Of a stretch of 50,446 nt of DNA, positions 25,122-34,035 are shown one piece after another. The DNA is from Bacteroidaceae bacterium. GTDB taxonomy: Bacteria > Bacteroidota > Bacteroidia > Bacteroidales > Bacteroidaceae. The notes beneath the pieces were generated by a model. It was not told the DNA's origin. It ran no database searches and worked only from the letters and a program-made list of their open reading frames with translations. Position 1 is the stretch's first letter, and each line of letters starts with the position of its first letter. The translations under genes and the position numbers were made by a program. Where the stretch lies: the NCBI GenBank assembly GCA_017645305.1, contig JAGCPD010000004.1, forward strand, positions 1 to 50,446, written 5' to 3'.

Positions 25122-27632
25122 TTACTGGGACATTTTTTTCATCAGCACCTTCATCCAATAACCGCCAATGACAGAACGTGCCTTGAAGCCTGTCATACGT
25201 CCCGTCTTGGTATCGTGCCAGTCACTGATGGGCACACGACTCTCTGTCTCGTTGATGTATTTGTAGAGGGGGTCAACAAAGGCCTGGAAATCCTTGTCGT
25301 TTGCTGCCATGGCAGCAGACCACATTATCCAGTCACTTTTGGTGTAGTCCTTGCGGCAGTCCAGAGGCAGACCGTATGCATTCTGCCTGGTCAAGTAATA
25401 CTTAATCTCCGTCTGCATGGCGCCGTTGGGAATAATGCCAGTATTCCAGAGTTTGTCCCATACCATATTATATTTCTGACTCCAAGTATCTTTGCCTGCT
25501 CCATAGGCCAGTTCGTAGTGATCCTTTACCTTAGTCTCTTTCTCCCAGGCAGCAGCCATCTCTTTGGCCTTGGCATTGTATTTCTCATATATATCATCAA
25601 AGCCTTTCATCTTTGCCATTTCAGCATAGCCTGCCACGCCCATGATAGCCTTAATGGCCAGATTGCAGTTGCCTGCCCAATGACCAGCAAAGTCGTCAGT
25701 ACAGAGCTGATTGGCGGGATGCAGACCATTCTCAACCAAATAGTCAGCCCAAGTTGTAATGATATGCCAGTACTTATCAATATACAGCGTATTGCCCTCC
25801 TGCTTGCATATTTGTGCAGCAAGGGTTATCATGTTTCCAGCTTCCTCCAATGGCATATCACCGCCATATACCTGTTTGTTAGCCTTGGGATACTGACCGA
25901 GGTCGTGCGCAGCGAAAGGCTTCGTCCAACGCCCCGTGTAACTGTACTCGAAAATCGAAGTCATCATACCCTTCTGCAGTTCCAGGTTGTAGCAAAGGTA
26001 GAGTGGAGCCTCTGGATAGGTCAAATCAACCGTATTCACACAACCGTTAGAATTGTTCTCCTTCGAGAAGAAAAGCACATTACCTTCACTGTCCTTAAAG
26101 AGCTTGTGAGCAGCATTAACATGGCGGTAGGAACCGCTTAGAATCTCGGCATACTTCACGCCTCCGGCAGCAAAGGCATCGTCGTAGATGGTCTTATCAG
26201 TCTGACGGCAACGCTGCATAATGCTGGTGTAATTGCTAGCCATGCGATCGAACATATCAAAGATACTTATCCCCCCTTCGTGAGCCCAGTAGCCTTTGTA
26301 ACGCTTATAGAAATACTCTATGTCCCATATCTCATCGTAGCCAATCATGGCGAAACTGCTACCCTGCGTGGTAAATCCCAAATCGTGTACGTAAGCCAGT
26401 GTGGGCAAAGAAGCCTGCTTCTGGCAAACCACCTCACGTTCTCCGCGAGGCAGACGTCCGTCGGCAAGGAACTGCGTCTTCACATCATTATCGGAAGCCA
26501 ACGAAAGATGGCCGTTCAAACCGGAGAGATAGACATAACCCCAGTCGATACAAATGCCGTCGCCAGTTTTAGCCAGAATGGGCTGTTCGATCGTTCCTGC
26601 CTTCAGATAACGCTTGCCGTTCTTGAAAATGGAGTTTGAAACAGTAGGCTGCTGAATCTTATTCACTGCCATCTGGGGCGTAGTAGAAACATAAAACTGA
26701 ACGCTGTGTTTCTGTCCATCGGTCGAACACACCTGATAAGAGATGTAGTTGATGGGGGCTGACAGCAAATCATAATCGTCAATGATATGAGGGGCTGTAA
26801 AGACGACATCCAACTCGACAGGACCGCAACTAAACGTATAGTACGTGTTGCAAGCCAGCACATCCACGCTCTTTTGCACGGCAGTCTTTATACTTTCGTT
26901 TCCTTTGGCAATGTTACGGAACACACCGAAATCAACCAGTGCTCCACCTGTCTTGTTATAGCAGTGGAAAGCAAACACATTCTTGCCTGGCTTCAGCATA
27001 TCACGCTTCTCGCCGTCCAAACGTACCACTACCCCATCAACGTAATCCATAATGCCCGTAGCAGCCTTCTTGCCGTTGATGTAAATTTCGCATGCATCGT
27101 CGTGCGAGAAGATAAGATACAAATCACCCTTCAACTGGTCGGCAGTCAAGTCAACCGTACGGCGTACCCATATATGGTCGTCCTCTTTAGTCCATGAAGT
27201 ACGTATGTTATCATAATTATCGGAGCCGAAGGCACCCTTTCCGCTTTTCCAAGAAGATGCATTGAAGTCAGGAGTCATCCAGTCGTCTGCAGGTTTCTGC
27301 ACCGTGTACTGGGCTTCCCATTCAGCCTCGTTAGCCATCGGAATAACACTCTCCATCAGCGTACGCTGTGCAGCACCCATCCATCGGTAAGTGGTACCAT
27401 CAACTCGCAACAGCCCCTCCAGAGGCTTCTCGTCGTTAGTCCAATGGCGGGTAGAGCCGTCGGTAAGGTTATCGTAGGGACTCCAAACAGAGAAATAAGG
27501 GTCACTCACGATTAGGGGCACACTGGGCAGACGCAAGTCTGTCTGCTTGTAGGGTTTAAAAAACTCGGCACTCTGGGCCCATCCCGTCATGCCTGCTGCC
27601 GCAAGGGCAATGGTCAGAAAAGTTTTCTTCAT
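25122..27632 (-). CDS. Secreted glutaminase-A-like protein (DUF4964/5127/4965/1793 architecture)
   Basis: An 836-aa exported protein of the family annotated as glutaminase A-like in fungi and Bacteroidetes, made of DUF4964, DUF5127, DUF4965 and DUF1793 domains with a six-hairpin C-terminal half. Signal peptide MKKTFLTIALAAAGMTGWAQ. The N-terminal segment RLPSVPLIVSDPYFSVWSP and later GYDEIWDIEYF, GNCNLAIKAIMG and SDWIMWSAAMAANDKDFQAFVDP are typical. Residues ~105-235 look like an inserted beta-sandwich of the glycosidase jelly-roll type (WKSGKGAFG ... FSHDDACEIYINGKKA ... FAFHCYNKTGG). True substrate (glutamine or a glycan) is unproven. Confidence 0.85.
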   Translation of the reverse strand: MKKTFLTIALAAAGMTGWAQSAEFFKPYKQTDLRLPSVPLIVSDPYFSVWSPYDNLTDGSTRHWTNDEKPLEGLLRVDGTTYRWMGAAQRTLMESVIPMANEAEWEAQYTVQKPADDWMTPDFNASSWKSGKGAFGSDNYDNIRTSWTKEDDHIWVRRTVDLTADQLKGDLYLIFSHDDACEIYINGKKAATGIMDYVDGVVVRLDGEKRDMLKPGKNVFAFHCYNKTGGALVDFGVFRNIAKGNESIKTAVQKSVDVLACNTYYTFSCGPVELDVVFTAPHIIDDYDLLSAPINYISYQVCSTDGQKHSVQFYVSTTPQMAVNKIQQPTVSNSIFKNGKRYLKAGTIEQPILAKTGDGICIDWGYVYLSGLNGHLSLASDNDVKTQFLADGRLPRGEREVVCQKQASLPTLAYVHDLGFTTQGSSFAMIGYDEIWDIEYFYKRYKGYWAHEGGISIFDMFDRMASNYTSIMQRCRQTDKTIYDDAFAAGGVKYAEILSGSYRHVNAAHKLFKDSEGNVLFFSKENNSNGCVNTVDLTYPEAPLYLCYNLELQKGMMTSIFEYSYTGRWTKPFAAHDLGQYPKANKQVYGGDMPLEEAGNMITLAAQICKQEGNTLYIDKYWHIITTWADYLVENGLHPANQLCTDDFAGHWAGNCNLAIKAIMGVAGYAEMAKMKGFDDIYEKYNAKAKEMAAAWEKETKVKDHYELAYGAGKDTWSQKYNMVWDKLWNTGIIPNGAMQTEIKYYLTRQNAYGLPLDCRKDYTKSDWIMWSAAMAANDKDFQAFVDPLYKYINETESRVPISDWHDTKTGRMTGFKARSVIGGYWMKVLMKKMSQ

Positions 27633-27967
27633 TTTGTTTATGTTGGGTTAATTTGCTAACACGGAAATAGACCGAACCTGCGGCTTTCCGGCCACAAAAT
27701 TACAAAAATAAATGAAAACAGTCGAAAGAGAGAACAGAAAATTTGCATATTCTCATGCTTCCCCGTGTCTTTGGCAGCAGGAACAAAAAAAACAAATATA
27801 TAAAATGTCAAATAGTAAATTGCCCAAGGGCCTATACATCATTAACAGAAAAAAGTTGCAGTATAATAACAAACCTGCTACATCATAAAAAAACAGAAAA
27901 GCCCCGCTGCGCGGTCTGTGCAGCGAGGCTTATTATTCCAATGTACAGTGTTCGATGCTCGATGGAC
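27633..27967. other. Intergenic region with a -7 box and a terminator
   Basis: A -7 box TAATTTTG (27702-27695, minus) could start the glutaminase-like gene; a clear -33 partner is missing. At 27897-27931 the hairpin GCCcCGCTGC / GCAGCGaGGC forms the terminator of the porin gene (minus strand, followed by TTTT and, after four bases, T7). The A/T-rich stretch 27745-27890 shows only a short GCCC-AA-GGGC hairpin; I see no gene in it. Confidence 0.6.
27897..27931 (-). terminator. Terminator of the OmpP1/FadL gene
   Basis: GCAGCGAGGC (27920-27929) pairs with GCCCCGCTGC (27901-27910) with one mismatch, flanked by AA/TT, then T-rich sequence on the minus strand. Confidence 0.75.
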
Positions 27968-29470
27968 TTAAAATTCGTAGTTGATACCAATACCAATCAC
28001 ATCGTTTTTACGGCTATATACATCAACCTTGTCACCCAGCGCAGTAGGCGTTATCACTATACGGTCCTGATAAATCGTGTGCATGAAGCCAAGATCAAAA
28101 CTTAGACGACTGGTGGGCTTAACACGAACACCAAATCCAATCATGTTGTTGGTGTTGTTGAAGCTGAGGTCGGTCATACCTGCATCAGAAATACCATAGG
28201 AGGTACGCTGCCAGGAAGCTGAAACGGTAAGGTACTTGCCAAGGTCGTACTCAACACCAGTGTTGATTTCCCAAGTGTTATTGTCGATTTCCATATCGCC
28301 AGCCTTATAGGTAGCAACTACATCCTGACCATCAACATCTTGAACACCCTTCTTTACATGCTTGTCAAAGTAATAGTTCCAACCTGCCATCAAGCGAAGA
28401 CTCTTGACAGGAGTAACCATAGCACCCATAGCCAAAATACCAGGGATGTCTTCGCGAACTTTGTAACCGTCACTAAACTTCTTTATAACATCATTGGACA
28501 AGGCAGCATCCTGAGCAGCAGGACTCAATGTACTTGAGTTCTTATATACCATCTTGGTAGGAACCTCGTACTTGGCAGCAAGGTTCAAATAGTCGTTTAC
28601 CTTCCAATCGATACCGATAATAGGAGTTACACCCCATGCCTTCTGACTACAGTCTATAGTTATGTCGTCCGATGTGCCTGAACCGCCAGCTGTCTCATAG
28701 CTGATGTCCTTTATATAGCCATCATATCCGTTAGTACCGTAAACTATACGTACACCACCAAAAACTGAGAGGTTAGGCAGAACCTTGTAAGTAGCACCAA
28801 ACTGACCACCTATCACATAAGAGTGACCCTCCATCTGAGAATCCAGGGTATAATACTTCAGATACTGACCAGGGTTAGTATTGAACGCGTTCACTCCATA
28901 CTGAGCAGCAGGACCAGAAACAGCAGCCAGAGCCTGCTCCATTGTCATTCCCTGAGCCATATAAGCGGGGATAGCTTGCTGAGCATACAGACCGGCAATA
29001 TTGGTAATAATACCTTGGGCAATGGTGCCGCCCACCAAAGACTCGAAACTACCAAGACCATTGGGGAAAGAGCACTTACCGCCACCACCGCCAATAGCGA
29101 GGTGAGCATTCACACTCCACTTATCGTGGTTATAAGACACCGACAAAGAGGGCACACAGGGCACCTTAGCTTTTCCATTATACTTATGAGTGGTCTCACC
29201 AGGGGTTGCACCGTTGAAACTAAACAGAGGGAAAGTTGTGGTGATATTGCGCTGTTGCCATACGCTCATGTGGGTATATGAAAAATGCCAACCGTTAGCT
29301 AAGAATGCAGTTCCTGCAGGGTTGGCATACATACCGGCAATGTCGATAATACCATTCTGAGACATTTGGCGCTCGAAAGATGCATTCTGATTAGAGTTTG
29401 TGTTTAAGCCGCCTGCTAAAACTGAAGCAGAAAGACAAGCTGCAAAAGTCGAAATAAGTAACTTCTTCAT
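27968..29470 (-). CDS. OmpP1/FadL/TodX-family outer-membrane transport protein
   Basis: Beta-barrel porin of the long-chain fatty acid/hydrophobic compound transporter family. Signal peptide MKKLLISTFAACLSASVLAG is followed by the hallmark near-N-terminal segment with IAGMYANPAGTAFLANGWHFS, matching the family's Asn-Pro-Ala motif of the hatch domain; the C-terminus ends in an aromatic residue (GIGINYEF), as expected for barrel insertion. ATG 29470 (500 aa) is chosen because the signal peptide begins there; the in-frame extension upstream crosses the promoter. The 12 nt before the ATG are exactly complementary to the core of the candidate small RNAs at 5443-5540 and 38718-38800. Substrate unknown. 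Confidence 0.93.
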   Translation of the reverse strand: MKKLLISTFAACLSASVLAGGLNTNSNQNASFERQMSQNGIIDIAGMYANPAGTAFLANGWHFSYTHMSVWQQRNITTTFPLFSFNGATPGETTHKYNGKAKVPCVPSLSVSYNHDKWSVNAHLAIGGGGGKCSFPNGLGSFESLVGGTIAQGIITNIAGLYAQQAIPAYMAQGMTMEQALAAVSGPAAQYGVNAFNTNPGQYLKYYTLDSQMEGHSYVIGGQFGATYKVLPNLSVFGGVRIVYGTNGYDGYIKDISYETAGGSGTSDDITIDCSQKAWGVTPIIGIDWKVNDYLNLAAKYEVPTKMVYKNSSTLSPAAQDAALSNDVIKKFSDGYKVREDIPGILAMGAMVTPVKSLRLMAGWNYYFDKHVKKGVQDVDGQDVVATYKAGDMEIDNNTWEINTGVEYDLGKYLTVSASWQRTSYGISDAGMTDLSFNNTNNMIGFGVRVKPTSRLSFDLGFMHTIYQDRIVITPTALGDKVDVYSRKNDVIGIGINYEF

Positions 29471-29482
29471 TCTTTTTACCTT
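29471..29482 (-). promoter_or_regulatory. Possible small-RNA pairing site at the OmpP1 translation start
   Basis: AAGGTAAAAAGA on the minus strand, directly upstream of ATG 29470, is the exact reverse complement of TCTTTTTACCTT in both candidate small RNAs (38734-38745 on plus, 5511-5500 on minus). After one mismatch the pairing can continue for two more bases into the start codon. Inferred from sequence only. Confidence 0.45.
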
Positions 29483-29504
29483 TGGTTTGATTAAATTTCG
29501 GGTG

Positions 29505-29536
29505 CAAAGGTAACACAAGAATGTGGAGTGTGCAAA
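29505..29536 (-). promoter_or_regulatory. Promoter of the OmpP1/FadL gene
   Basis: Minus strand: TTTG (29536-29533), 20 bp, TACCTTTG (29512-29505). The leader is only about 30 nt long and contains CCAAAGGTAAAAAGA directly before ATG. Confidence 0.8.
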
Positions 29537-29602
29537 TTTTTGAAGAAAAAATGCACATAAAAATAAAAAATGTGCAAGAAAAATGACAAAAATCAAGTGA
29601 AT

Positions 29603-30145
29603 TTAGCTGCAGATAACATCATTCATAAACACATCGTACAAATCAAAAGGTACTTCTGCAAGGAATTGGAAAGGATAGCATACACCTATTTTGTAGGCTT
29701 CGGTTAGTTGGGGCAACAGGCGGTCGTAGTACCCCTTTCCTCTACCCAATCGGTGGCCGCTGGAATCGAAGGCCATCCCTGGAACAATGGCAATCTGTAT
29801 CTGCCAGTATTCCTCAGCAGAAAAGAGGGGACCTACAGGTTCCATTATATTATACGCACCCACACGAAGAGATTCCTCACCCTGATAAACACGCAATTCC
29901 AAGTCCTCACCCACCACTACAGGCAGCAGAACGCGATGGCATGCCTGATGGGCCGTTTTAATAAGCGGACGCACATCCAACTCGTCAGGCAAAGGGTAAT
30001 AAAGCAGCATGGTGGTGGCCAGTCGCCATTGCCCATCGCGGATGATGCTGCCAACAACAGCTTCTGACATAGATGCCAGTTGCTCCTGGGTGTACAACCC
30101 TTTCTGCTGGCGGATATAGTTGCGTAAATGGCTTTTCTCTTCCAT
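29603..30145 (-). CDS. ygfA: 5-formyltetrahydrofolate cyclo-ligase
   Basis: Converts 5-formyl-THF to 5,10-methenyl-THF with ATP, recycling folate. The N-terminal basic helix (LRNYIRQQKG), YYPLPDELDVRPL, and the ATP-binding VPGMAFDSSGHRLGRGKGYYDRLL motif are all clear; 180 aa is typical. The start codon directly follows the T-tract of an intrinsic terminator (30146-30174), so almost no leader remains if transcription reads through, and no promoter is seen between. The alternative is initiation at a promoter inside the hairpin region that I cannot recognise. Confidence 0.95.
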   Translation of the reverse strand: MEEKSHLRNYIRQQKGLYTQEQLASMSEAVVGSIIRDGQWRLATTMLLYYPLPDELDVRPLIKTAHQACHRVLLPVVVGEDLELRVYQGEESLRVGAYNIMEPVGPLFSAEEYWQIQIAIVPGMAFDSSGHRLGRGKGYYDRLLPQLTEAYKIGVCYPFQFLAEVPFDLYDVFMNDVICS

Positions 30146-30174
30146 AAAAAAGCCCCTCCCACCAAGGGGAGGGG
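30146..30174 (-). terminator. Terminator after the GH109-like gene, touching the next start codon
   Basis: Minus strand: CCCCTCCC (30174-30167) pairs with GGGAGGGG (30160-30153), 8 perfect G/C-rich bp, then GCTTTTTT whose last T is at 30146, directly before ATG at 30145. Confidence 0.82.
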
Positions 30175-30208
30175 GTGAATGAAAACAATTAAAGTTAAAG
30201 ATGTAAAA

Positions 30209-31810
30209 TTATTTCTTTACCTTGGCTTTTGTCTTTTGGTCTTTATCCTTTGCCTTCTGCTGGTCCTTGTCGTACTTCTCCCACAGTTTCTTCTTAGCAG
30301 CCAGTTCTTTCTGAGCATCGGTACTAGCCTTAGCCAATGCATCGGCAGCAGCCTCATCGGCAGGAGAAGCATAGGCGTGGCGATAGCCCTTCTGGATGTT
30401 CCAGTAACCACGTGTGAAATCAGGGAATTCTACTGCTGCACAGTTGTGGTCCATACTGATAGAACCCAACTCTGCCAGACAGCACCACTCAGCCAGGTCG
30501 TAAACATCCATATCAAGGGGAAGACCGTTCTGCAGACAGTAAACCATACGGGCATCCATGATGAAGTCCATACCACCGTGACCACCTACCTGCTTAGCCA
30601 TCTCGCCATACTTTTTGAGGATGGGATGCTGGTACTTATCAACTAAAGCTTTCTGCTGCTCAGGACTCATAAATGCATGAGTATCAAGCTTATCTACCTG
30701 CGGAATACCAGATTCCTTGACAGCACTTCCATCAAGTGCAAAGTGTGCCTCGGGATACTTGGTAGCATAGCCCTTCACACCAATGAGTTTGTACAGACGG
30801 TTGTAAGGCTGATAAGTCATTACATTGTGCTGAATCATTACCATCTTTCCGTTTTCAGTACGCATCATCGTCGTCGTCTGGTCACCATTACGGAAGTTTG
30901 CAGGCTCCTTGCCCGTCTTTGCCTTTACGTATTCCTTACCATGTGCACTCTTGGTGTCCATGGCAACAAGGGTCTTGAAACGGTCGCCACGGTGAATGTC
31001 CAATGCCTGAGCAACGGGACCCAAGCCGTGAGTAGCATAAAGGTCTCCACGATTCTCCATGTTGTACTTCATACGCCAGCCCAACTTGTCGGGATCTGAT
31101 CCGTCAGGATTTTTCCAATAGTAGTCCCAGAAAGGATCCAAATTGTGAATGTAGGCACCCTCAGCACTCACAATCTCGCCAAAGACACCCTGCTGTGCCA
31201 TATTCAAGGCATTCATCTCGTACCAATCGTAGCAACAGTTCTCCAGAATCATACAATGCTTACGGGTCTGCTCAGAGAGGTTGATAAGCTCCCAGCACTG
31301 CTCCAAGTTCATTGCACAGGGAACCTCTATTGCTGCATGTTTGCCGTTAAGCATAGCACACTTGGCAACAGGAAAGTGATGATCCCAGTCGGTAGCAATG
31401 TAAACCAGGTCGATGTCAGGTCGCTGGCACACCTCCTCGTATCCCTTTTCGCCACTATAGATTTCTGCTGGTGGAAGACCGGCTTTGCGGAGGTACTCCT
31501 GACACTTGGCAGCACGGGCCTCTACGAAATCGCAAAGTGCCACAATCTGCACACCAGGAATATAGGTAAAGCGCTCAACAGCACCTGGACCACGCATTCC
31601 TAGTCCCACAAAGGCCACGCGAACAGTAGATAACTTGGGAGTGGTGAGACCCAGCACATGCTGCTGACCGGCAGGACGCTGAGGTGTGTCAATGACAATT
31701 GTACCCTCCTGGAAATGATACTTGGTACTTGGACTTAGGCTTTGTGCCCATACTGTAACACTGACAGAAACAACTGTCAGAGTTAAGAAAAATAATCTTT
31801 TAAGGTTCAT
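30209..31810 (-). CDS. Gfo/Idh/MocA-family oxidoreductase, GH109-like
   Basis: NAD-dependent oxidoreductase fold as in GH109 alpha-N-acetylgalactosaminidases, which cleave by an oxidation-elimination mechanism. Export signal at residues ~1-23 (MNLKRLFFLTLTVVSVSVTVWA); Rossmann nucleotide-binding motif VAFVGLGMRGPGAV (~60-73); catalytic-domain stretches EVPCAMNLEQCW and ENCCYDWYEMNALNMAQQGVFGEIV. Length 533 aa with a Lys-rich tail (KDQQKAKDKDQKTKAKVKK). ATG 31810 is chosen at the signal peptide. A -7 box TATCTTTG (31848-31841) lies upstream. Substrate is inferred by family resemblance only. Confidence 0.87.
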   Translation of the reverse strand: MNLKRLFFLTLTVVSVSVTVWAQSLSPSTKYHFQEGTIVIDTPQRPAGQQHVLGLTTPKLSTVRVAFVGLGMRGPGAVERFTYIPGVQIVALCDFVEARAAKCQEYLRKAGLPPAEIYSGEKGYEEVCQRPDIDLVYIATDWDHHFPVAKCAMLNGKHAAIEVPCAMNLEQCWELINLSEQTRKHCMILENCCYDWYEMNALNMAQQGVFGEIVSAEGAYIHNLDPFWDYYWKNPDGSDPDKLGWRMKYNMENRGDLYATHGLGPVAQALDIHRGDRFKTLVAMDTKSAHGKEYVKAKTGKEPANFRNGDQTTTMMRTENGKMVMIQHNVMTYQPYNRLYKLIGVKGYATKYPEAHFALDGSAVKESGIPQVDKLDTHAFMSPEQQKALVDKYQHPILKKYGEMAKQVGGHGGMDFIMDARMVYCLQNGLPLDMDVYDLAEWCCLAELGSISMDHNCAAVEFPDFTRGYWNIQKGYRHAYASPADEAAADALAKASTDAQKELAAKKKLWEKYDKDQQKAKDKDQKTKAKVKK

Positions 31811-31944
31811 AATGTGTAATTCACTGATTTGTTTTGTGAGCAAAGATATAAAACATTTGCAAAAGAAAATGCTTTACGAGTGTGAATAATGCTTAAATTG
31901 TAACTTTCTACACTTTGACACACGTTTTTTCATATAAAATAATG

Positions 31945-31952
31945 TATATTTG
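31945..31952 (+). promoter_or_regulatory. -7 box upstream of rlmN
   Basis: TATATTTG at 31945-31952 fits TAnnTTTG; no TTTG sits at the usual 19-21 bp (the nearest is 27 bp away). It is the only candidate promoter for the eight-gene operon 31972-38643. Confidence 0.5.
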
Positions 31953-31971
31953 CATTCCATAAAGTATGCAC

Positions 31972-32997
31972 ATGGGGAAAAAAAGCCTTTTGGGAATGAC
32001 GCTCGACGAGTTAAAAGCCGTCGCTGCCGAAACAGGTCTGCCTGCTTTTACCGCGAAACAGGTAGCACGTTGGATTTATGTGCAGCACGTTGGTTCTATA
32101 GACGAGATGACAAACATCTCGCTGAAAAATCGGGAAACTCTGAAAGAACATTACACCATAGGTTGTGCTGCACCTACCGACTGTCAGTGTAGCACAGATG
32201 GCACCCAGAAATATCTTTTCCCCACCCAAGACGGACAATTGGTCGAGTCGGTTTACATACCCGATGGTGATAGGGGTACACTATGCGTAAGCAGTCAGGC
32301 AGGCTGCAGAATGGGATGTCACTTTTGCATGACTGGCAGGCAAGGATTTGGGGGGAATCTGTCGGTGACGGATATTTTGAACCAGATATACTCCCTGCCT
32401 AAGAAAGATATGCTTACCAACATCGTCTTTATGGGACAAGGTGAACCTATGGATAACATAGATGCTGTGCTACGTGCTATCCAACTACTGACTGCCGACT
32501 ACGGTTACGCATGGAGTCCAAAACGCATCACTGTATCTACTGTTGGTGTTCGAAAAGGGCTGCTTCGCTTCCTGAAAGAAAGCGACTGCCATCTAGCTAT
32601 CAGCCTGCACAGTCCCTTCCCAGAGGAGCGACTTCAGATGATGCCCGCAGAAAAAGCCTATAGTATGACTGAGTTTCTGCCCCTGTTGAAACAATACGAT
32701 TGGACACACCAACGCCGACTGAGTTTTGAGTACATTGTCTTTGGCGGGCTGAATGATATGCCCCGCCATGCCAAGGAACTGGTGAAGTTATTAGCACCAA
32801 TGGAATGCCGCGTAAACCTGATAAGATTCCATCAGATTCCCGATATGCCATTCAAGGGAGCGTCGGAAGAGACTATGATATGGCTGCGCGACTACCTGAC
32901 ACAACATGGTGTAACCACCACCATCAGAGCCAGCCGCGGACAAGACATCTTTGCAGCCTGCGGACTGCTACATAACAAAAAACAAACAGAAGCATGA
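31972..32997 (+). CDS. rlmN: Dual-specificity 23S rRNA/tRNA methyltransferase RlmN
   Basis: Radical SAM enzyme that methylates C2 of A2503 in 23S rRNA and A37 in some tRNAs. The radical SAM cysteines appear in CRMGCHFCMTGRQGFGGNL, with the substrate-domain sequences GQGEPMDN and SLHSPFPEERLQMMP; the mechanistic Cys near the C-terminus lies in FAACGLL. ATG 31972 (MGKKSLLGMTL) fits family starts; an in-frame ATG two codons upstream is possible. It overlaps the next gene by 4 nt (ATGA). Confidence 0.96.
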   Translation: MGKKSLLGMTLDELKAVAAETGLPAFTAKQVARWIYVQHVGSIDEMTNISLKNRETLKEHYTIGCAAPTDCQCSTDGTQKYLFPTQDGQLVESVYIPDGDRGTLCVSSQAGCRMGCHFCMTGRQGFGGNLSVTDILNQIYSLPKKDMLTNIVFMGQGEPMDNIDAVLRAIQLLTADYGYAWSPKRITVSTVGVRKGLLRFLKESDCHLAISLHSPFPEERLQMMPAEKAYSMTEFLPLLKQYDWTHQRRLSFEYIVFGGLNDMPRHAKELVKLLAPMECRVNLIRFHQIPDMPFKGASEETMIWLRDYLTQHGVTTTIRASRGQDIFAACGLLHNKKQTEA

Positions 32998-34031
32998 AAA
33001 AATATAAGTTTTACCTACTGCTGATGCTGGCATGTTGCACGCTTGCCGGATGTACAAAAAGCATGATTCTGCCCGTTGCCAGCGGCAGGCCCTATGAAGT
33101 TCTGGTTGTACTGGAAGACGAAATATGGGAGGCACCGGCCGGAAGGGCCCTGTTCGACATCCTGGATACTGACGTGCCCTGCCTGCCCCAAAGCGAGCGT
33201 TCGTTCCGTATCTCCCATACAGATCCCAAGCACTACGACCAACTGATGCAGTTGTTCCGCAACATCATATTGGTAAACATTGATAAGACACAGTTCAGCC
33301 AAACCCGTATGCGTTTTGCACGCGACAAGTACGCCACCGAGCAAATTGTCCTGACCATTAACACACCCAGCCAGGAGAGTTTAAAGGAGTTTTGCCAGCA
33401 GCACAGGCAGGAAGTCGTAGATTTCTTGACCCGTACGGAAATGAACCGTCTGATTAAGAAATTGGAGAAAAAATTCTCAAAAGCCACAGACGATTTGGCC
33501 TGGTTGCTTTTCTCATGTCACATCAATGCGCCCGATGAACTGAAGAGTTACAAGAAAGGAGATCATTTCTTCTGGACCAGCAACAACACCTCATCGGGAC
33601 TTGAGAACATCTGCATGTATAGTTACGAATACGAAGGACCAGAAACCTTTAATAAGGAATATATGTTGCACAAACGCGACTCTGTTATGGAGAAAAACCT
33701 TCCCGGCGAAAAGGAGGGGATGTATATGCAAACCGACACGCTGTGCACCTTAGTAAAACCCATTTTGGTCCACAACGACTTCGCTATGGAAGCACGCGGC
33801 CTATGGTTCATGAAGAACGACTGCATGGGAGGTCCCTTTGTGAGCCACAGTAGAGTGGATAAAGAAACCAACCGCGTGGTAGTGGCAGAAGCTTTTGTAT
33901 ATGCACCCGAGAAAAAGAAACGCGACCTCATAAGACGTCTTGAGGCATCGCTCTATACACTACAACTGCCTCAGGAACAGTACTCCCTGATAGATACTGG
34001 CGTTGAGGAAGAAGAAAAGAGTACAAAATAA
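32994..34031 (+). CDS. DUF4837 family lipoprotein
   Basis: A 345-aa protein of the Bacteroidetes family DUF4837; function unknown. The N-terminus is a lipoprotein signal with lipobox LAGC (Cys ~20), so it is predicted to be membrane-anchored facing the periplasm. Family-typical stretches: SGRPYEVLVVLEDEIWEAPAGRAL and RGLWFMKNDCMGGPFVSHSRVD. It is coupled to rlmN by a 4-nt overlap and lies 4 nt before the PdxA-like gene. Confidence 0.88.
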   Translation: MKKYKFYLLLMLACCTLAGCTKSMILPVASGRPYEVLVVLEDEIWEAPAGRALFDILDTDVPCLPQSERSFRISHTDPKHYDQLMQLFRNIILVNIDKTQFSQTRMRFARDKYATEQIVLTINTPSQESLKEFCQQHRQEVVDFLTRTEMNRLIKKLEKKFSKATDDLAWLLFSCHINAPDELKSYKKGDHFFWTSNNTSSGLENICMYSYEYEGPETFNKEYMLHKRDSVMEKNLPGEKEGMYMQTDTLCTLVKPILVHNDFAMEARGLWFMKNDCMGGPFVSHSRVDKETNRVVVAEAFVYAPEKKKRDLIRRLEASLYTLQLPQEQYSLIDTGVEEEEKSTK

Positions 34032-34035
34032 GATT

